DNA from: an uncultured Porphyromonadaceae bacterium
Lineage (GTDB): Bacteria > Bacteroidota > Bacteroidia > Bacteroidales > Muribaculaceae
NCBI GenBank assembly: GCA_946414395.1
Contig: CAMKOE010000006.1
Coordinates: 1-64,000 of the forward strand
Reading direction: 5' to 3'
Length of the DNA: 64,000 nt
The notes beneath the pieces were generated by a model. It did no database searches. It was not told where the DNA came from and was given only the letters and a program-made list of their open reading frames with translations. Made by a program: the position numbers and the translations under genes. Of the stretch, positions 7,455-15,894 are shown one piece after another (position 1 is the first letter of the stretch; every line of letters begins with the position of its first letter).

Positions 7455-8645
7455 TTACTTGATGATTCCCATCTGCTTGCCGATCTTGATGAAGGCGTTG
7501 ATGCACTTGTCGAGGTGCTCACGCTCGTGACCGGCCGATACCTGCACGCGGATGCGGGCCTGGCCCTTGGGCACAACGGGATAGTAGAAACCGGTAACGT
7601 AGATGCCTTCCTTCTGCAGCTCGGCAGCGAAGTCCTGCGACAGCTTGGCGTCGTAGAGCATCACGGCGCAGATGGCGCTCTGCGTCGGCTTGATGTCAAA
7701 GCCGGCAGCGATCATCTTGTCGCGGAAGTAGTTCACGTTGTCCACCAGCTTGTCGTGCAGGGCGTTGCTCTCCTTGAGCATCTTGAACATCTCGATGCTG
7801 GCACCCACGATGCCGGGAGCGATGCTGTTGCTGAACAGGTAGGGACGTGAGCGCTGACGCAGCATGTCGATGATCTCCTTGCGACCGGTGGTGAAACCGC
7901 CCATGGCACCGCCAAATGCCTTGCCCAGCGTGCCGGTGAACACGTCGATGCGGCCATACAGGTTGAACTGCTCGGCTACACCGTGGCCAGTCGGGCCAAC
8001 GACACCTGCCGAGTGCGACTCATCGACCATGACCATGGCGTCATACTTCTCGGCCAGGTCACAGATCTTGTCCATGGGAGCCACGTTGCCGTCCATCGAG
8101 AACACGCCGTCGGTGGCGATGATGCGGAAGCGCTGCTCCTGAGCCTGCTTCAAGCACTCCTCGAGTTCGGCCATGTCGGCGTTGGCATAGCGGTAGCGTT
8201 TGGCCTTGCACAGGCGCACACCGTCGATGATCGAAGCGTGGTTCAGCGAGTCGCTGATGATGGCGTCCTCGTCGGTCAACAGGGCCTCGAACAGACCGCC
8301 GTTGGCGTCAAAGCATGAACCGTACAGGATGGCGTCCTCGGTGTGGAAATAGTCGGCGATAGCGGCCTCAAGTTCCTTGTGGATATCGCTGGTACCGCAG
8401 ATGAAGCGAACCGACGACATGCCGTAGCCGTGGTGAGACATGGTCTCGGTAGCGGCCTTGATCAAGCGGCTGTTGTCGCTCAGGCCCAGATAGTTGTTGG
8501 CACAGAAGTTCAGCACCTCGTCATTGGGCTTCACGCGGATGTCGGCGCGCTGCGGGGTGGTGATAATACGTTCATTCTTGTACAAACCGGCAGCCTGGAT
8601 GTCGGCGAGTTCCTTCTGGAGATGTTCCTGGAATTTTCCAAACAT
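7455..8645 (-). CDS. kbl: Glycine C-acetyltransferase (2-amino-3-ketobutyrate CoA ligase)
   Basis: This 396-residue pyridoxal-phosphate enzyme cleaves 2-amino-3-ketobutyrate with CoA into glycine and acetyl-CoA in the cytosol. It is full length for the family (E. coli Kbl 398). The cofactor lysine is Lys242 in GTLGKAFGG, the cofactor-binding aspartate lies in VDESHSAG (about 206), and NNYLGLSDN near residue 50 is typical of the alpha-oxoamine synthase group. Its substrate is made by threonine dehydrogenase, encoded 16 kb away at 24710-25669, so the two-step threonine pathway is split. Its promoter lies in a triplicated repeat (8707-8963). Confidence 0.95.
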   Translation of the reverse strand: MFGKFQEHLQKELADIQAAGLYKNERIITTPQRADIRVKPNDEVLNFCANNYLGLSDNSRLIKAATETMSHHGYGMSSVRFICGTSDIHKELEAAIADYFHTEDAILYGSCFDANGGLFEALLTDEDAIISDSLNHASIIDGVRLCKAKRYRYANADMAELEECLKQAQEQRFRIIATDGVFSMDGNVAPMDKICDLAEKYDAMVMVDESHSAGVVGPTGHGVAEQFNLYGRIDVFTGTLGKAFGGAMGGFTTGRKEIIDMLRQRSRPYLFSNSIAPGIVGASIEMFKMLKESNALHDKLVDNVNYFRDKMIAAGFDIKPTQSAICAVMLYDAKLSQDFAAELQKEGIYVTGFYYPVVPKGQARIRVQVSAGHEREHLDKCINAFIKIGKQMGIIK

Positions 8646-8702
8646 GATAAAATCTAATTATTTAAAGGTTTGACATTAATGTTAGGTTCTAAATTCTGAG
8701 TA

Positions 8703-8734
8703 CAAAGGTAGTGCAAGTCGAGCGGAGTGCCAAA
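8703..8734 (-). promoter_or_regulatory. kbl promoter
   Basis: On the minus strand TTTG (8734-8731), 20 bases, TACCTTTG (8710-8703). The -33 box is inside the first copy of the 88-bp repeat, in a hairpin arm, and only this copy is joined to a complete -7 box. Confidence 0.8.
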
Positions 8735-8963
8735 CAAAAAACTCATTTTTTTGTTTGCAATCCCGAGACGCCGCCTACTTTCGCCGCAGGCAGCGGTAGT
8801 GCAAGTCGAGCGGAGTGCCAAACAAAAAACTCATTTTTTTGTTTGCAATCCCGAGACGCCGCCTACTTTCGCCGCAGGCAGCGGTAGTGCAAGTCGAGCG
8901 GAGTGCCAAACAAAAAACTCATTTTTTTGTTTGCAATCCCGAGACGCCGCCTACTTTCGCCGC
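8707..8963. repeat. 88-bp sequence in three identical tandem copies
   Basis: Copies start at 8707, 8795 and 8883. The first two are identical over 88 bases and the third stops after about 81 identical bases. Each holds a hairpin with 11-bp arms, CAAACAAAAAA and TTTTTTGTTTG, carrying TTTG on both strands, and ends in TACTTTCG on the plus strand and TACC on the minus strand, as if it were a two-way promoter module. It fills the space between the glucosaminidase stop and kbl. Confidence 0.95.
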
Positions 8964-8966
8964 CGG

Positions 8967-9716
8967 TCAATCGTTGTCGCTGCTGGCGGGAACCTTTCCT
9001 TGACGCAGGGGCGTGTAGGACTGGGTGCGTTCCTGGACGGATGCGGGCTGCTCCTCGGCTACTTGGCGGTTGTGGTTGCGACGCTTGCGGTGGTGCCAGC
9101 GGTTGCCGCCGTCACTGGTCTCCTCGTCGGCCTGCTCGACGGCACTCGTTTCGCCCAGTCGCTTGCCACCGTCCAGCGCGTACAGTTCATACTGTTCGAT
9201 GATGTTGATCAGTTTGATGGGATAGTTCTCGTCCTCGGCATATCCGCAGTCGCGCAGTCCCTGAGCCCAACTGCGGTAGTCGGTCACGTCAAACTCATAG
9301 AGGATGCTGTAACGCGGCCCCTTGAGGAACTTGACGTGGTCAAGGAAAGAGTCCTCGGGGGCGCCATACTTGCGGTAACCCACCTGCTTCAATGAGTCGC
9401 AACCGCCATAGACCTCGCCCTTCCAGTGATAGGCCTTGATGCCAAAGTGGTTGTTGGCTTCCTGTGCCATCCTGCTTTGTCCCACACTGCTCTCGAGGAT
9501 GCCCTGGGCCAGGGTGATGCTGGCAGGCACGCCGTATTCCTTCTCGTGCTGCAGGGCAACTGTCTTGTAGCGCTCGATATAGTCAAGATAACGTTGATGT
9601 TTGTTCTGGGCCGTAGCCAAAAAGGCCGAAAATAGGCCAAAAATCAAGCAAAAAACCAATAATCGCTTGTTTATCGGAAAAAAATCTATAATTTTGCGTT
9701 CAAAGTTAAAACTCAT
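8967..9716 (-). CDS. Secreted or membrane-anchored glucosaminidase (GH73-like)
   Basis: This 249-residue protein has an N-terminal hydrophobic segment (about 18-36, RLLVFCLIFGLFSAFLATA), a glucosaminidase domain (about 40-180, with GVPASITLAQGILESSVG, where Glu74 is the likely catalytic residue, and NNHFGIKA), and a charged low-complexity tail rich in Arg, His and Glu (about 195-249). It should cut the glycan strands of peptidoglycan. Related Bacteroidales proteins often carry LysM repeats at the C-terminus; none is seen here. The first ATG lies only eight bases from the divergent cdd start; MRLLVF-like internal starts are not available, so the start is uncertain by some residues. Confidence 0.82.
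   Translation of the reverse strand: MSFNFERKIIDFFPINKRLLVFCLIFGLFSAFLATAQNKHQRYLDYIERYKTVALQHEKEYGVPASITLAQGILESSVGQSRMAQEANNHFGIKAYHWKGEVYGGCDSLKQVGYRKYGAPEDSFLDHVKFLKGPRYSILYEFDVTDYRSWAQGLRDCGYAEDENYPIKLINIIEQYELYALDGGKRLGETSAVEQADEETSDGGNRWHHRKRRNHNRQVAEEQPASVQERTQSYTPLRQGKVPASSDND
9667..9696 (+). promoter_or_regulatory. cdd promoter inside the glucosaminidase coding region
   Basis: TTG (9667-9669), 19 bases, TAATTTTG (9689-9696), 28 bases before the cdd ATG. It lies within the first codons of the divergent glucosaminidase gene. A facing TACCTTTG on the minus strand (9754-9747) lies inside cdd. Confidence 0.75.
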
Positions 9717-9724
9717 AATTTTCT

Positions 9725-10189
9725 ATGACCGAAAAAAAAATCACCACAAAGGTAAGGGTTTATTCTTATAATGAACTCACCGAAGAGCAAAAAAAATTGG
9801 TGGACATGGCTCGAGAGGCCACTTCGCACTCCTATTCGCCCTATAGCAAGTTCAAAGTGGGCGCGGCATTGATGCTGGATAATGGTGAGGTGTTTATCGG
9901 TGCCAATCAGGAAAATGCGGCATTTGCCGGAATCTGTGGCGAGCGCTCGGCTCTCTATGCCGCAGGTGCAAAATATCCCGGTGTGCCGGTAAAGACGGTT
10001 GCCATCACATCCTATACCCATGACGAGTTTGTCGAGGAACCCACCGCGCCCTGTGGCGTGTGCCGCCAGGCCTTCTTGGAATTTGAGAAGAACGGGCATC
10101 CCATCGAACTCATCCTTGCCGGCAAGGAGAAAATCTATGTGATAGACAGTTTCAAGGACACGATGCCGCTGTCGTTTACCGAGTTCTGA
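9725..10189 (+). CDS. cdd: Cytidine deaminase
   Basis: This 154-residue protein deaminates cytidine and deoxycytidine to uridine and deoxyuridine for pyrimidine salvage. It is of the short, homotetrameric type. The zinc site is Cys71 (ICGE, with catalytic Glu73) plus Cys110 and Cys113 in PCGVCRQ. The substrate-binding NQENAAF (61-67) is present. It is transcribed alone, divergently from the glucosaminidase gene, with a good terminator at 10212-10265. Confidence 0.95.
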   Translation: MTEKKITTKVRVYSYNELTEEQKKLVDMAREATSHSYSPYSKFKVGAALMLDNGEVFIGANQENAAFAGICGERSALYAAGAKYPGVPVKTVAITSYTHDEFVEEPTAPCGVCRQAFLEFEKNGHPIELILAGKEKIYVIDSFKDTMPLSFTEF

Positions 10190-10211
10190 CAGGCGAGGTA
10201 ATAAGTTTTTA

Positions 10212-10265
10212 CAAGGGAATGTGCCGCTTCATGCAGTGAGGGCCAGCACGTTCCCTTGATTTTTT
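10212..10265 (+). terminator. Terminator of cdd
   Basis: CAAGGGAATGTGC (10212-10224) pairs with GCACGTTCCCTTG (10246-10258) with one mismatch, followed by ATTTTTTG. The rest of the gap to 10527 holds no gene; a -7 box TACCTTTG at 10482-10489 belongs to the next gene, with no clear -33 box. Confidence 0.88.
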
Positions 10266-10527
10266 GTGCCATTTGTTGCCTCATTGACCGGAAACTGCAC
10301 CGTCAAGGTCTAGTGACTAAAAACTCTTGGCGATGATATAGATGTTGGCCTGAACCCTGCGGGGCTAATGCGAATTACACGAGTTGGTTTTAAATATTCT
10401 TCGTGAAATACGTTTTTTTAGCGAAATTACCATTAAAAAACTTTTCAGGCTCAACTGCTGTATCATTGCCAAACTTTTTATTACCTTTGCAAGTTGTAAT
10501 GATTGAAAAAACTTAACCATCAAGATA

Positions 10528-13056
10528 ATGAAGAACAATTTAGACAAGAAACTGATCGGGTCGCTCTCGCTGGGCGACGTGATTCATTTTGCGGTTGCTG
10601 TAATCTTGTTTGCCGCAATCTCGTGGATTTATTTTTATCCCAATGACGTTAACGGTGACGTGCTGCAGCAGCACGATGTCATGCAGGGCGCGGCCAACAG
10701 TCAGGAGACAAGTGCCATGCAGGAGCAGACCGGAGAGAAATCCTGGTGGACCAATGCGCTCTTTGGCGGCATGCCCACGTTCCAGATCGCTCCTTCCTAT
10801 GAGGGAACGACCATGCTCAATCCCGCCTCGGCCTTGTACCGGTTGTATTTCCCGACGCCAGTGAGTTGGATTTTCATCCTCATGCTGGGATTCTTCCTGC
10901 TGATGCTGGCCTTCAAGGCCAAGTGGTACTTGGCGATACTGGGTGCCATCGGGTATGGTTTCTCGAGTTACTTCTTTATCCTGATGGGCGCTGGCCACAT
11001 CTGGAAACTGATGGTGCTGGCCTACATCCCGCCCACCATCGCCGGCATCGTGTGGTGCTACCGTGGCAAGTACCTGGGTGGCGCTGCCGTTGCGGCCTTC
11101 TTTGCCGCCCTGCAACTGGCCAGCAACCATGTGCAGATGACCTATTACTCGATGTTCCTGATCGTGCTGCTGGTCATCGCCTATCTGGTCAAAGCCATCA
11201 TGGACAAGCAAGTGGGCCGCTGGTGCATTGCCACTGCCTGCCTGTCCGTAGCCGCCTTGCTCGCTCTGGCCGCCAACTCTCCTAACTTGTATCTGACTTA
11301 CAAATACTCCCAAGAGACCATCCGCGGCGGTCACAGTGAACTCACCCCCAAGGGTGAGGAGGCCATGAACGCCAAGCCCACCGAGGGCGGTCTGGACAAG
11401 GAATATATCACCCAGTGGAGTTATGGCAAGGGCGAAACCTTCACCCTGCTCATCCCCAACGTGAAGGGTGGCGCTACCATCAGACCCGAGCACGGAGATA
11501 ACCACATGCTCACCCTGAGCGAGACCAAGAAGGCCGAGAAGATGGCCAATAACGGCGAGATGAACCAGCAGGATGTGCAGATCCTGAGCCAGTTCCCGCA
11601 GTACTTTGGCGACCAGCCGATGACCAACGGGCCCGTCTATGTTGGCGCGCTCATCTGCGCCCTGTTCCTGCTGGGCTGCCTCATCGTCAAGGGACCCGTC
11701 AAGTGGGCCCTGCTCATTGCCACCGTCATCAGCATCCTGCTCTCATGGGGGCACAACATGATGTGGCTCACCGACCTGATGATTGACCACTTCCCGATGT
11801 ACAATAAGTTCCGTACTGTGGCCTCGATCCTCGTTATTGCCGAGATTGCGATGCCCATCCTGGCCGTGCTGGGATTGCGCGAACTGTTCAAGGAACCTGA
11901 TGCCTGGCGCAAGCACAAGGTGGCCCTGGCGGCTTCCTTCGGCCTGTGCGCCGTGATCTGCCTGCTCACGGCGATATTCTCGGGCATGTTCGGCCACTTC
12001 TCGGCCCAGGAGCATGAGCAACTGGTCGCCACGGGCCAGATTCAGCAATATCCTAGCCTGGATGCCGCTATTGCCGCCGTGCGCGGCGCGCTGGTGAGTG
12101 GTGACGCATGGCGCAGCCTCTTTGTTATCCTCATCGGTGGCGCAGTCCTCTTTGCCTATCTCAAGGGCAAACTCAGCGAGATGGCAGCATCGCTCATCAT
12201 CGCCGCCATCGTGCTGGTGGACATGTATGCCGTGAACAAGCGCTACATCAATTCCGACACGTTCACGTCACGCTATGACCTGGGCGAGCAGCAGTTCACA
12301 CCGCGTCCCGTGGATACTCAGATCCTGCAGGACAAGGACATGAACTACCGCGTGATGGACTTGCAGCACTTCGGCGAGGCCATGCCCAGTTACTTCCACA
12401 AGACCATCGGCGGCTACCATGCCGCCAAGTTGTCGCGCTACAACGACTTGATCAATGAGCAGATTGCCAACAACAATATCCAGGTGCTCAACATGCTCAA
12501 TGCCCGCTACTTCATCATGGACGACCAGACGGCGCAGCGCAATCCCGACGCCCTGGGCAATGCCTGGTTTGTCGATTCGTTGACCTATGTCAAGACGGCC
12601 GATGAGGAGATGGCGTTCCTGAACAACTTCAATCCTGCTGTGAGTGCCGTGGCCGATGTCAAGTTCCAGAACCAGTTGGGACAGGCCAGGGCAACCCAGC
12701 CTGGTGATACCATCTATGAGACTTCCTATGCCCCCAACCACCTCACCTACAAGAGCCATAGCGCCGCTGGTGGCCTGGCTGTGTTCAGCGAGGTCTATTT
12801 CCCGTGGGGATGGAAGGTGAGCGTGGACGGCAAGCCCGTGGAGATGGGTCGCGTGAACTATGTGCTGCGCGCCTTGCAGTTGCCGGCCGGCGATCATGAG
12901 ATTGACTTCAAGTTTGTCCCCGATGAGGTGGAAAAGACCCAGACGTGGGCCAAGATTGCCGTCGTGGCCATCTATCTGCTGCTCTTGCTGGCGTTGAACT
13001 ATGCTCTGTTCGGCGACAAGTTGCGCAAGAAGGAAGAGCCTGTTTCCAATGACTAA
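10528..13056 (+). CDS. YfhO-family polytopic membrane protein (putative glycosyltransferase)
   Basis: This 842-residue inner membrane protein has about 12 hydrophobic segments in the first two-thirds, a periplasmic loop with YFGDQPMTNGPVYVGA, and a C-terminal soluble domain (about 590-810) before a last membrane helix (VVAIYLLLLLALNYALF). YfhO proteins belong to the GT-C type fold; the Bacillus member is linked to wall teichoic or lipoteichoic acid modification, but the role in Bacteroidales is unknown. The family call rests on the overall layout and on the N-terminal stretch with NGDVLQQHD and GGMPTFQI. The next gene follows 34 bases later on the same strand. Confidence 0.85.
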   Translation: MKNNLDKKLIGSLSLGDVIHFAVAVILFAAISWIYFYPNDVNGDVLQQHDVMQGAANSQETSAMQEQTGEKSWWTNALFGGMPTFQIAPSYEGTTMLNPASALYRLYFPTPVSWIFILMLGFFLLMLAFKAKWYLAILGAIGYGFSSYFFILMGAGHIWKLMVLAYIPPTIAGIVWCYRGKYLGGAAVAAFFAALQLASNHVQMTYYSMFLIVLLVIAYLVKAIMDKQVGRWCIATACLSVAALLALAANSPNLYLTYKYSQETIRGGHSELTPKGEEAMNAKPTEGGLDKEYITQWSYGKGETFTLLIPNVKGGATIRPEHGDNHMLTLSETKKAEKMANNGEMNQQDVQILSQFPQYFGDQPMTNGPVYVGALICALFLLGCLIVKGPVKWALLIATVISILLSWGHNMMWLTDLMIDHFPMYNKFRTVASILVIAEIAMPILAVLGLRELFKEPDAWRKHKVALAASFGLCAVICLLTAIFSGMFGHFSAQEHEQLVATGQIQQYPSLDAAIAAVRGALVSGDAWRSLFVILIGGAVLFAYLKGKLSEMAASLIIAAIVLVDMYAVNKRYINSDTFTSRYDLGEQQFTPRPVDTQILQDKDMNYRVMDLQHFGEAMPSYFHKTIGGYHAAKLSRYNDLINEQIANNNIQVLNMLNARYFIMDDQTAQRNPDALGNAWFVDSLTYVKTADEEMAFLNNFNPAVSAVADVKFQNQLGQARATQPGDTIYETSYAPNHLTYKSHSAAGGLAVFSEVYFPWGWKVSVDGKPVEMGRVNYVLRALQLPAGDHEIDFKFVPDEVEKTQTWAKIAVVAIYLLLLLALNYALFGDKLRKKEEPVSND

Positions 13057-13090
13057 GGCTTGACGCGACTTGAACGTCTGGAAACGATAC

Positions 13091-13762
13091 ATGACAGCCT
13101 GGAGCCGCCACCACCGCAGTGGCGGCTTCGGCATACATTCACCCTTTGCCTACGAGTTTGTGCGCAACGTGTGGCGCCAGACCTTGCCCTATTACGCCTA
13201 TGAGGGCATCCACCAGTTGATCGGTACGGTCAAGGTGGCCACGACCCGCAGCCAGCGTCGGCAGATGGACCTCATCGGTGAACGCGAGGCACGGCTGTTG
13301 TTCAGAGTCGTCAACTTCTTTAATCCTCATAGCATCCTGCAGGTGGGAGCGGCCACTGGCATCGAGAGCGTCGCCATGCTAGAGGTGAATCGGGCAAGCC
13401 GCCTTTACTTGTATGACCGGCAGATGGAGCAGAGAACCCTCGCCGTGAGTGTCCTGCAATCGCAGTGGGATAGGGTAGAGTGCTATGACGACGTCAATGT
13501 GGCAACCGATGAAATGCTCGAGCAGGGAGGCCCCGCGATGGCCCTTGTCAATGAGCCCATCCCCGTGGACGTGTCAAAGTGGTGGCTTGACGCCCGGTGT
13601 GTGCTGGTCATGCGCAACCTGGACCGCAACGAGGCGATGCGGGCACTGTTTGACGCTTGTAGCGGATATATGCCGATGGGCCAGACCTACACTAACGGCA
13701 AAATCGCTATCCTCAACCCCAATCCTAAACTGCAGCGCGAGGACTTCCTCCTGTGGCTGTAA
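13091..13762 (+). CDS. Putative SAM-dependent methyltransferase-like protein
   Basis: This protein of about 223 residues carries the N-terminal motif GGFGIHSPFAYEFVRNV, seen in a Bacteroidota family annotated as class I SAM-dependent methyltransferases. The segment FNPHSILQVGAATGIESVAM fits motif I of that fold, though GAATG is a weak version of the usual GxGxG, so catalysis is not certain. The frame is open from a TTG at 13070, but I chose the ATG at 13091. It is probably co-transcribed with the YfhO gene. It ends 14 bases before the convergent CotH gene. Confidence 0.65.
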   Translation: MTAWSRHHRSGGFGIHSPFAYEFVRNVWRQTLPYYAYEGIHQLIGTVKVATTRSQRRQMDLIGEREARLLFRVVNFFNPHSILQVGAATGIESVAMLEVNRASRLYLYDRQMEQRTLAVSVLQSQWDRVECYDDVNVATDEMLEQGGPAMALVNEPIPVDVSKWWLDARCVLVMRNLDRNEAMRALFDACSGYMPMGQTYTNGKIAILNPNPKLQREDFLLWL

Positions 13763-13776
13763 GGGGAGAGAAGATG

Positions 13777-15666
13777 TCAGTTCAGCAGGTAGTCAATGAG
13801 ACTTGTCAGGTCCGAGATGTTGACTTCTCCGCTCTCGTTCATGTCGGCCCCGGCTGTATAAATCATGCCGGGAATTCCCAGTAGATAATCAATCATAATG
13901 GTGACGTCAGAGATGTTGACTATGCCGTCGTCATTCACGTCACCTCGCAGGGGGGCATCCCCGCTAGTGTTCCCCAACATGTTGTCCATCCAGGTGAAAC
14001 GCTCGCCGATAAAATCGCGCACATTCTGTACCTCGGCTTTATAACTACCCCAAACGATGGGATTCTGCTGCACGCGTATGTACATGACCTTCCAGCGCTT
14101 GAAGTTGAGTTCCTGAGCCCGGCTTAATAGCGTCTCGAGTGAATCCAGGTATGCAATCATGTTGCCGGCAGTGAATCCCTGGTGGCGCGCGTGGCGCCAG
14201 GTATCCTTTAATTGCCGCATGGACTCGGGATTATTGACGATAAACTCATCCGCAAATTCGCGCATGTGGCCCGCACAATTGCCCTTGGTGCGGTAGATGA
14301 AATCGTCCAGGCTGTTGACGGGATAGGTGCGCACGTCGTTGTTGAACGCCAAGTCGAAGTCCCACACGGGCCCCGTATAAATGGTGTCGTTGGAGCGGTT
14401 TTTATAGACATAGGTGCTCCAGTAAGTGTCGGTATTGCCCGACAATTCACCCACAATGAAGTGCCGCAGGAATGTGTTCTTGTCAAGGTATTTCTCCTTG
14501 TTGCGTTCCATCATGTTGAAATGATTTATGATGTAACTCGTTTGCTCGGGCGTGATATTGTCCTCGTCAGGCGATTTGATGGTTACGGGATTAAGATTAT
14601 CCGAATAGAATGAAGAGGCTTCTTCAGGGGCATAGGCGTCGATTTCCAGCAGATAACCGCCCGTGAGCGCCTCGCCACTGACGTCGTCATCATCCATTTC
14701 CACGATATCCACGCGATTCTTTTTGACCTCGACTTGGTCGGCGAGTTGATAGCAACCCTTGTACTCGCCGTTGACCATCACGTCAACCATGGTGCAGAAG
14801 GGGGTATAGGGCATTTCCATCTGGCGGCTCATCTCAAAGGCGAGCATGTTGCGCACCAGCGTCTTGTCGCTGTAGTTGGGGATGAGGGTCCACTTCTTGG
14901 CCTTGGCGGGAGAACCCAGGACGGTCTGTTTCTCGTCAAACTTGATGCGGTAAGGGCGCTTGGGATACAGGCGCGAAGCGTTGCCGCGTTCCTTAATTGT
15001 CCCAGGGCCGGTCAATATCACCTGGTGGCCATCATCGCCCAGGATGGTCAGTTGGGCCGTGATCTGCGTCTCCTTGTCAAAGGGGAGCACGTTGTCCAGC
15101 GTGTGGATTGTTACGGTGGGCAGATTGGACAGGCGGTAAAACTGCGACTCGTCGCCCTCGCCCGGGTGCCCATAGAACTCCAGTTCGGCAATCTCGCAGC
15201 GGACCTCACTAGGTCCCACATAGCGCACATAGCGGAAGCCCTTGCTGACCTGCACGTCGGCATAGGACAGACGGTCCGTCCTGCCTGCCGCGTCAATCAT
15301 GTAAAGGGGGACCGCATCCATGAAGTCCTCACGGTTGGCTCCTTCAAATAGGCCAAGTATCACATTCACGGGGCCGTATGTGTCATTGCGCGGCAACCAA
15401 CCCACGCGTGTGATGACGTGGGGCGAGCCCAGGTCAAGCCCAACCCAGGTATAACTCGTCTCGAATGAGGCGAAGAACGTGTCGGGATTGCGGTCAAAGG
15501 CGCATGCCTTGCCGTTGATGGTTGTGGAACCGCACTCGCGGTCGTAATCATAGGACAACTGGGTGCCGATAATGGTACCCGATAATTTCTCGTCGGCTGT
15601 TGCTCCAAGGGAGCAAAGGGCGCTCAATAGGATAATGAATAAGAGTCTCATAGACCGTTTAATCAA
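13777..15666 (-). CDS. Secreted CotH-family protein with discoidin-like domain and C-terminal dockerin
   Basis: This 629-residue protein starts with a signal peptide (about 1-25). A discoidin or F5/8 type C-like beta-sandwich follows (about 40-165, TFFASFETSYTWVGLDLG and GFRYVRYVGP), then a CotH kinase-like domain (about 190-540, with TIKERGNASRLYPKRPYRIK, YKGCYQLADQVEVKKNRVDI and GPVWDFDLAFNND). The end is a dockerin type I-like pair (about 570-629, GDVNDDGIVNISDVTIMIDY and ADMNESGEVNISDLTSLIDY). CotH proteins are atypical protein kinases in spore coats; in Bacteroidales they are common secreted proteins of unknown target. A promoter (15757-15727) precedes it. The start at 15651 (MRLLFII) is also possible. 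Confidence 0.88.
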   Translation of the reverse strand: MIKRSMRLLFIILLSALCSLGATADEKLSGTIIGTQLSYDYDRECGSTTINGKACAFDRNPDTFFASFETSYTWVGLDLGSPHVITRVGWLPRNDTYGPVNVILGLFEGANREDFMDAVPLYMIDAAGRTDRLSYADVQVSKGFRYVRYVGPSEVRCEIAELEFYGHPGEGDESQFYRLSNLPTVTIHTLDNVLPFDKETQITAQLTILGDDGHQVILTGPGTIKERGNASRLYPKRPYRIKFDEKQTVLGSPAKAKKWTLIPNYSDKTLVRNMLAFEMSRQMEMPYTPFCTMVDVMVNGEYKGCYQLADQVEVKKNRVDIVEMDDDDVSGEALTGGYLLEIDAYAPEEASSFYSDNLNPVTIKSPDEDNITPEQTSYIINHFNMMERNKEKYLDKNTFLRHFIVGELSGNTDTYWSTYVYKNRSNDTIYTGPVWDFDLAFNNDVRTYPVNSLDDFIYRTKGNCAGHMREFADEFIVNNPESMRQLKDTWRHARHQGFTAGNMIAYLDSLETLLSRAQELNFKRWKVMYIRVQQNPIVWGSYKAEVQNVRDFIGERFTWMDNMLGNTSGDAPLRGDVNDDGIVNISDVTIMIDYLLGIPGMIYTAGADMNESGEVNISDLTSLIDYLLN

Positions 15667-15726
15667 ACACTATACCCTGTAACGGCTTAAGCGTTGGTAT
15701 GAATGATACTTGTTACAATTGTTTTG

Positions 15727-15757
15727 CAAAGGTAGAAAAAGTTTAGTGAACAAGCAA
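15727..15757 (-). promoter_or_regulatory. Promoter of the CotH gene
   Basis: On the minus strand TTG (15757-15755), 20 bases, TACCTTTG (15734-15727), about 60 bases before the start codon. Confidence 0.78.
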
Positions 15758-15825
15758 TCGAAGTGTGGTAATAGTTGGTTGTTTTATTTTTTTGCGTTAG
15801 TTGTTTTCTGTTATTTGCCTCACCG

Positions 15826-15869
15826 CAAAAAAAGTAACCGCCCGAGCGGTTAACGCCCGAGCGGTACTT
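15826..15869 (-). terminator. Terminator of the FKBP cluster
   Basis: On the minus strand AAGTACCGC pairs with GCGGTTACTT around two copies of CGCTCGGGCG, and the stem is followed by seven T (15832-15826). It lies 26 bases past the stop of the third FKBP gene. Confidence 0.8.
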
Positions 15870-15894
15870 ATAATAGGTATTGTCTCGTTATTGT

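Noticed and set aside
8707..8963. CRISPR array
   Set aside because: Three direct copies with no spacers between them and no cas genes nearby: this is a tandem repeat.
8727..9395. Repeated small proteins starting MPNKKLIFLFAIPRRR
   Set aside because: They arise from the three copies of the 88-bp repeat being open in one frame; the sequence is better explained as a hairpin and promoter repeat.
10266..10527. Small gene or RNA in the gap after cdd
   Set aside because: Short frames have no family likeness and only the -7 box of the next gene could be supported.
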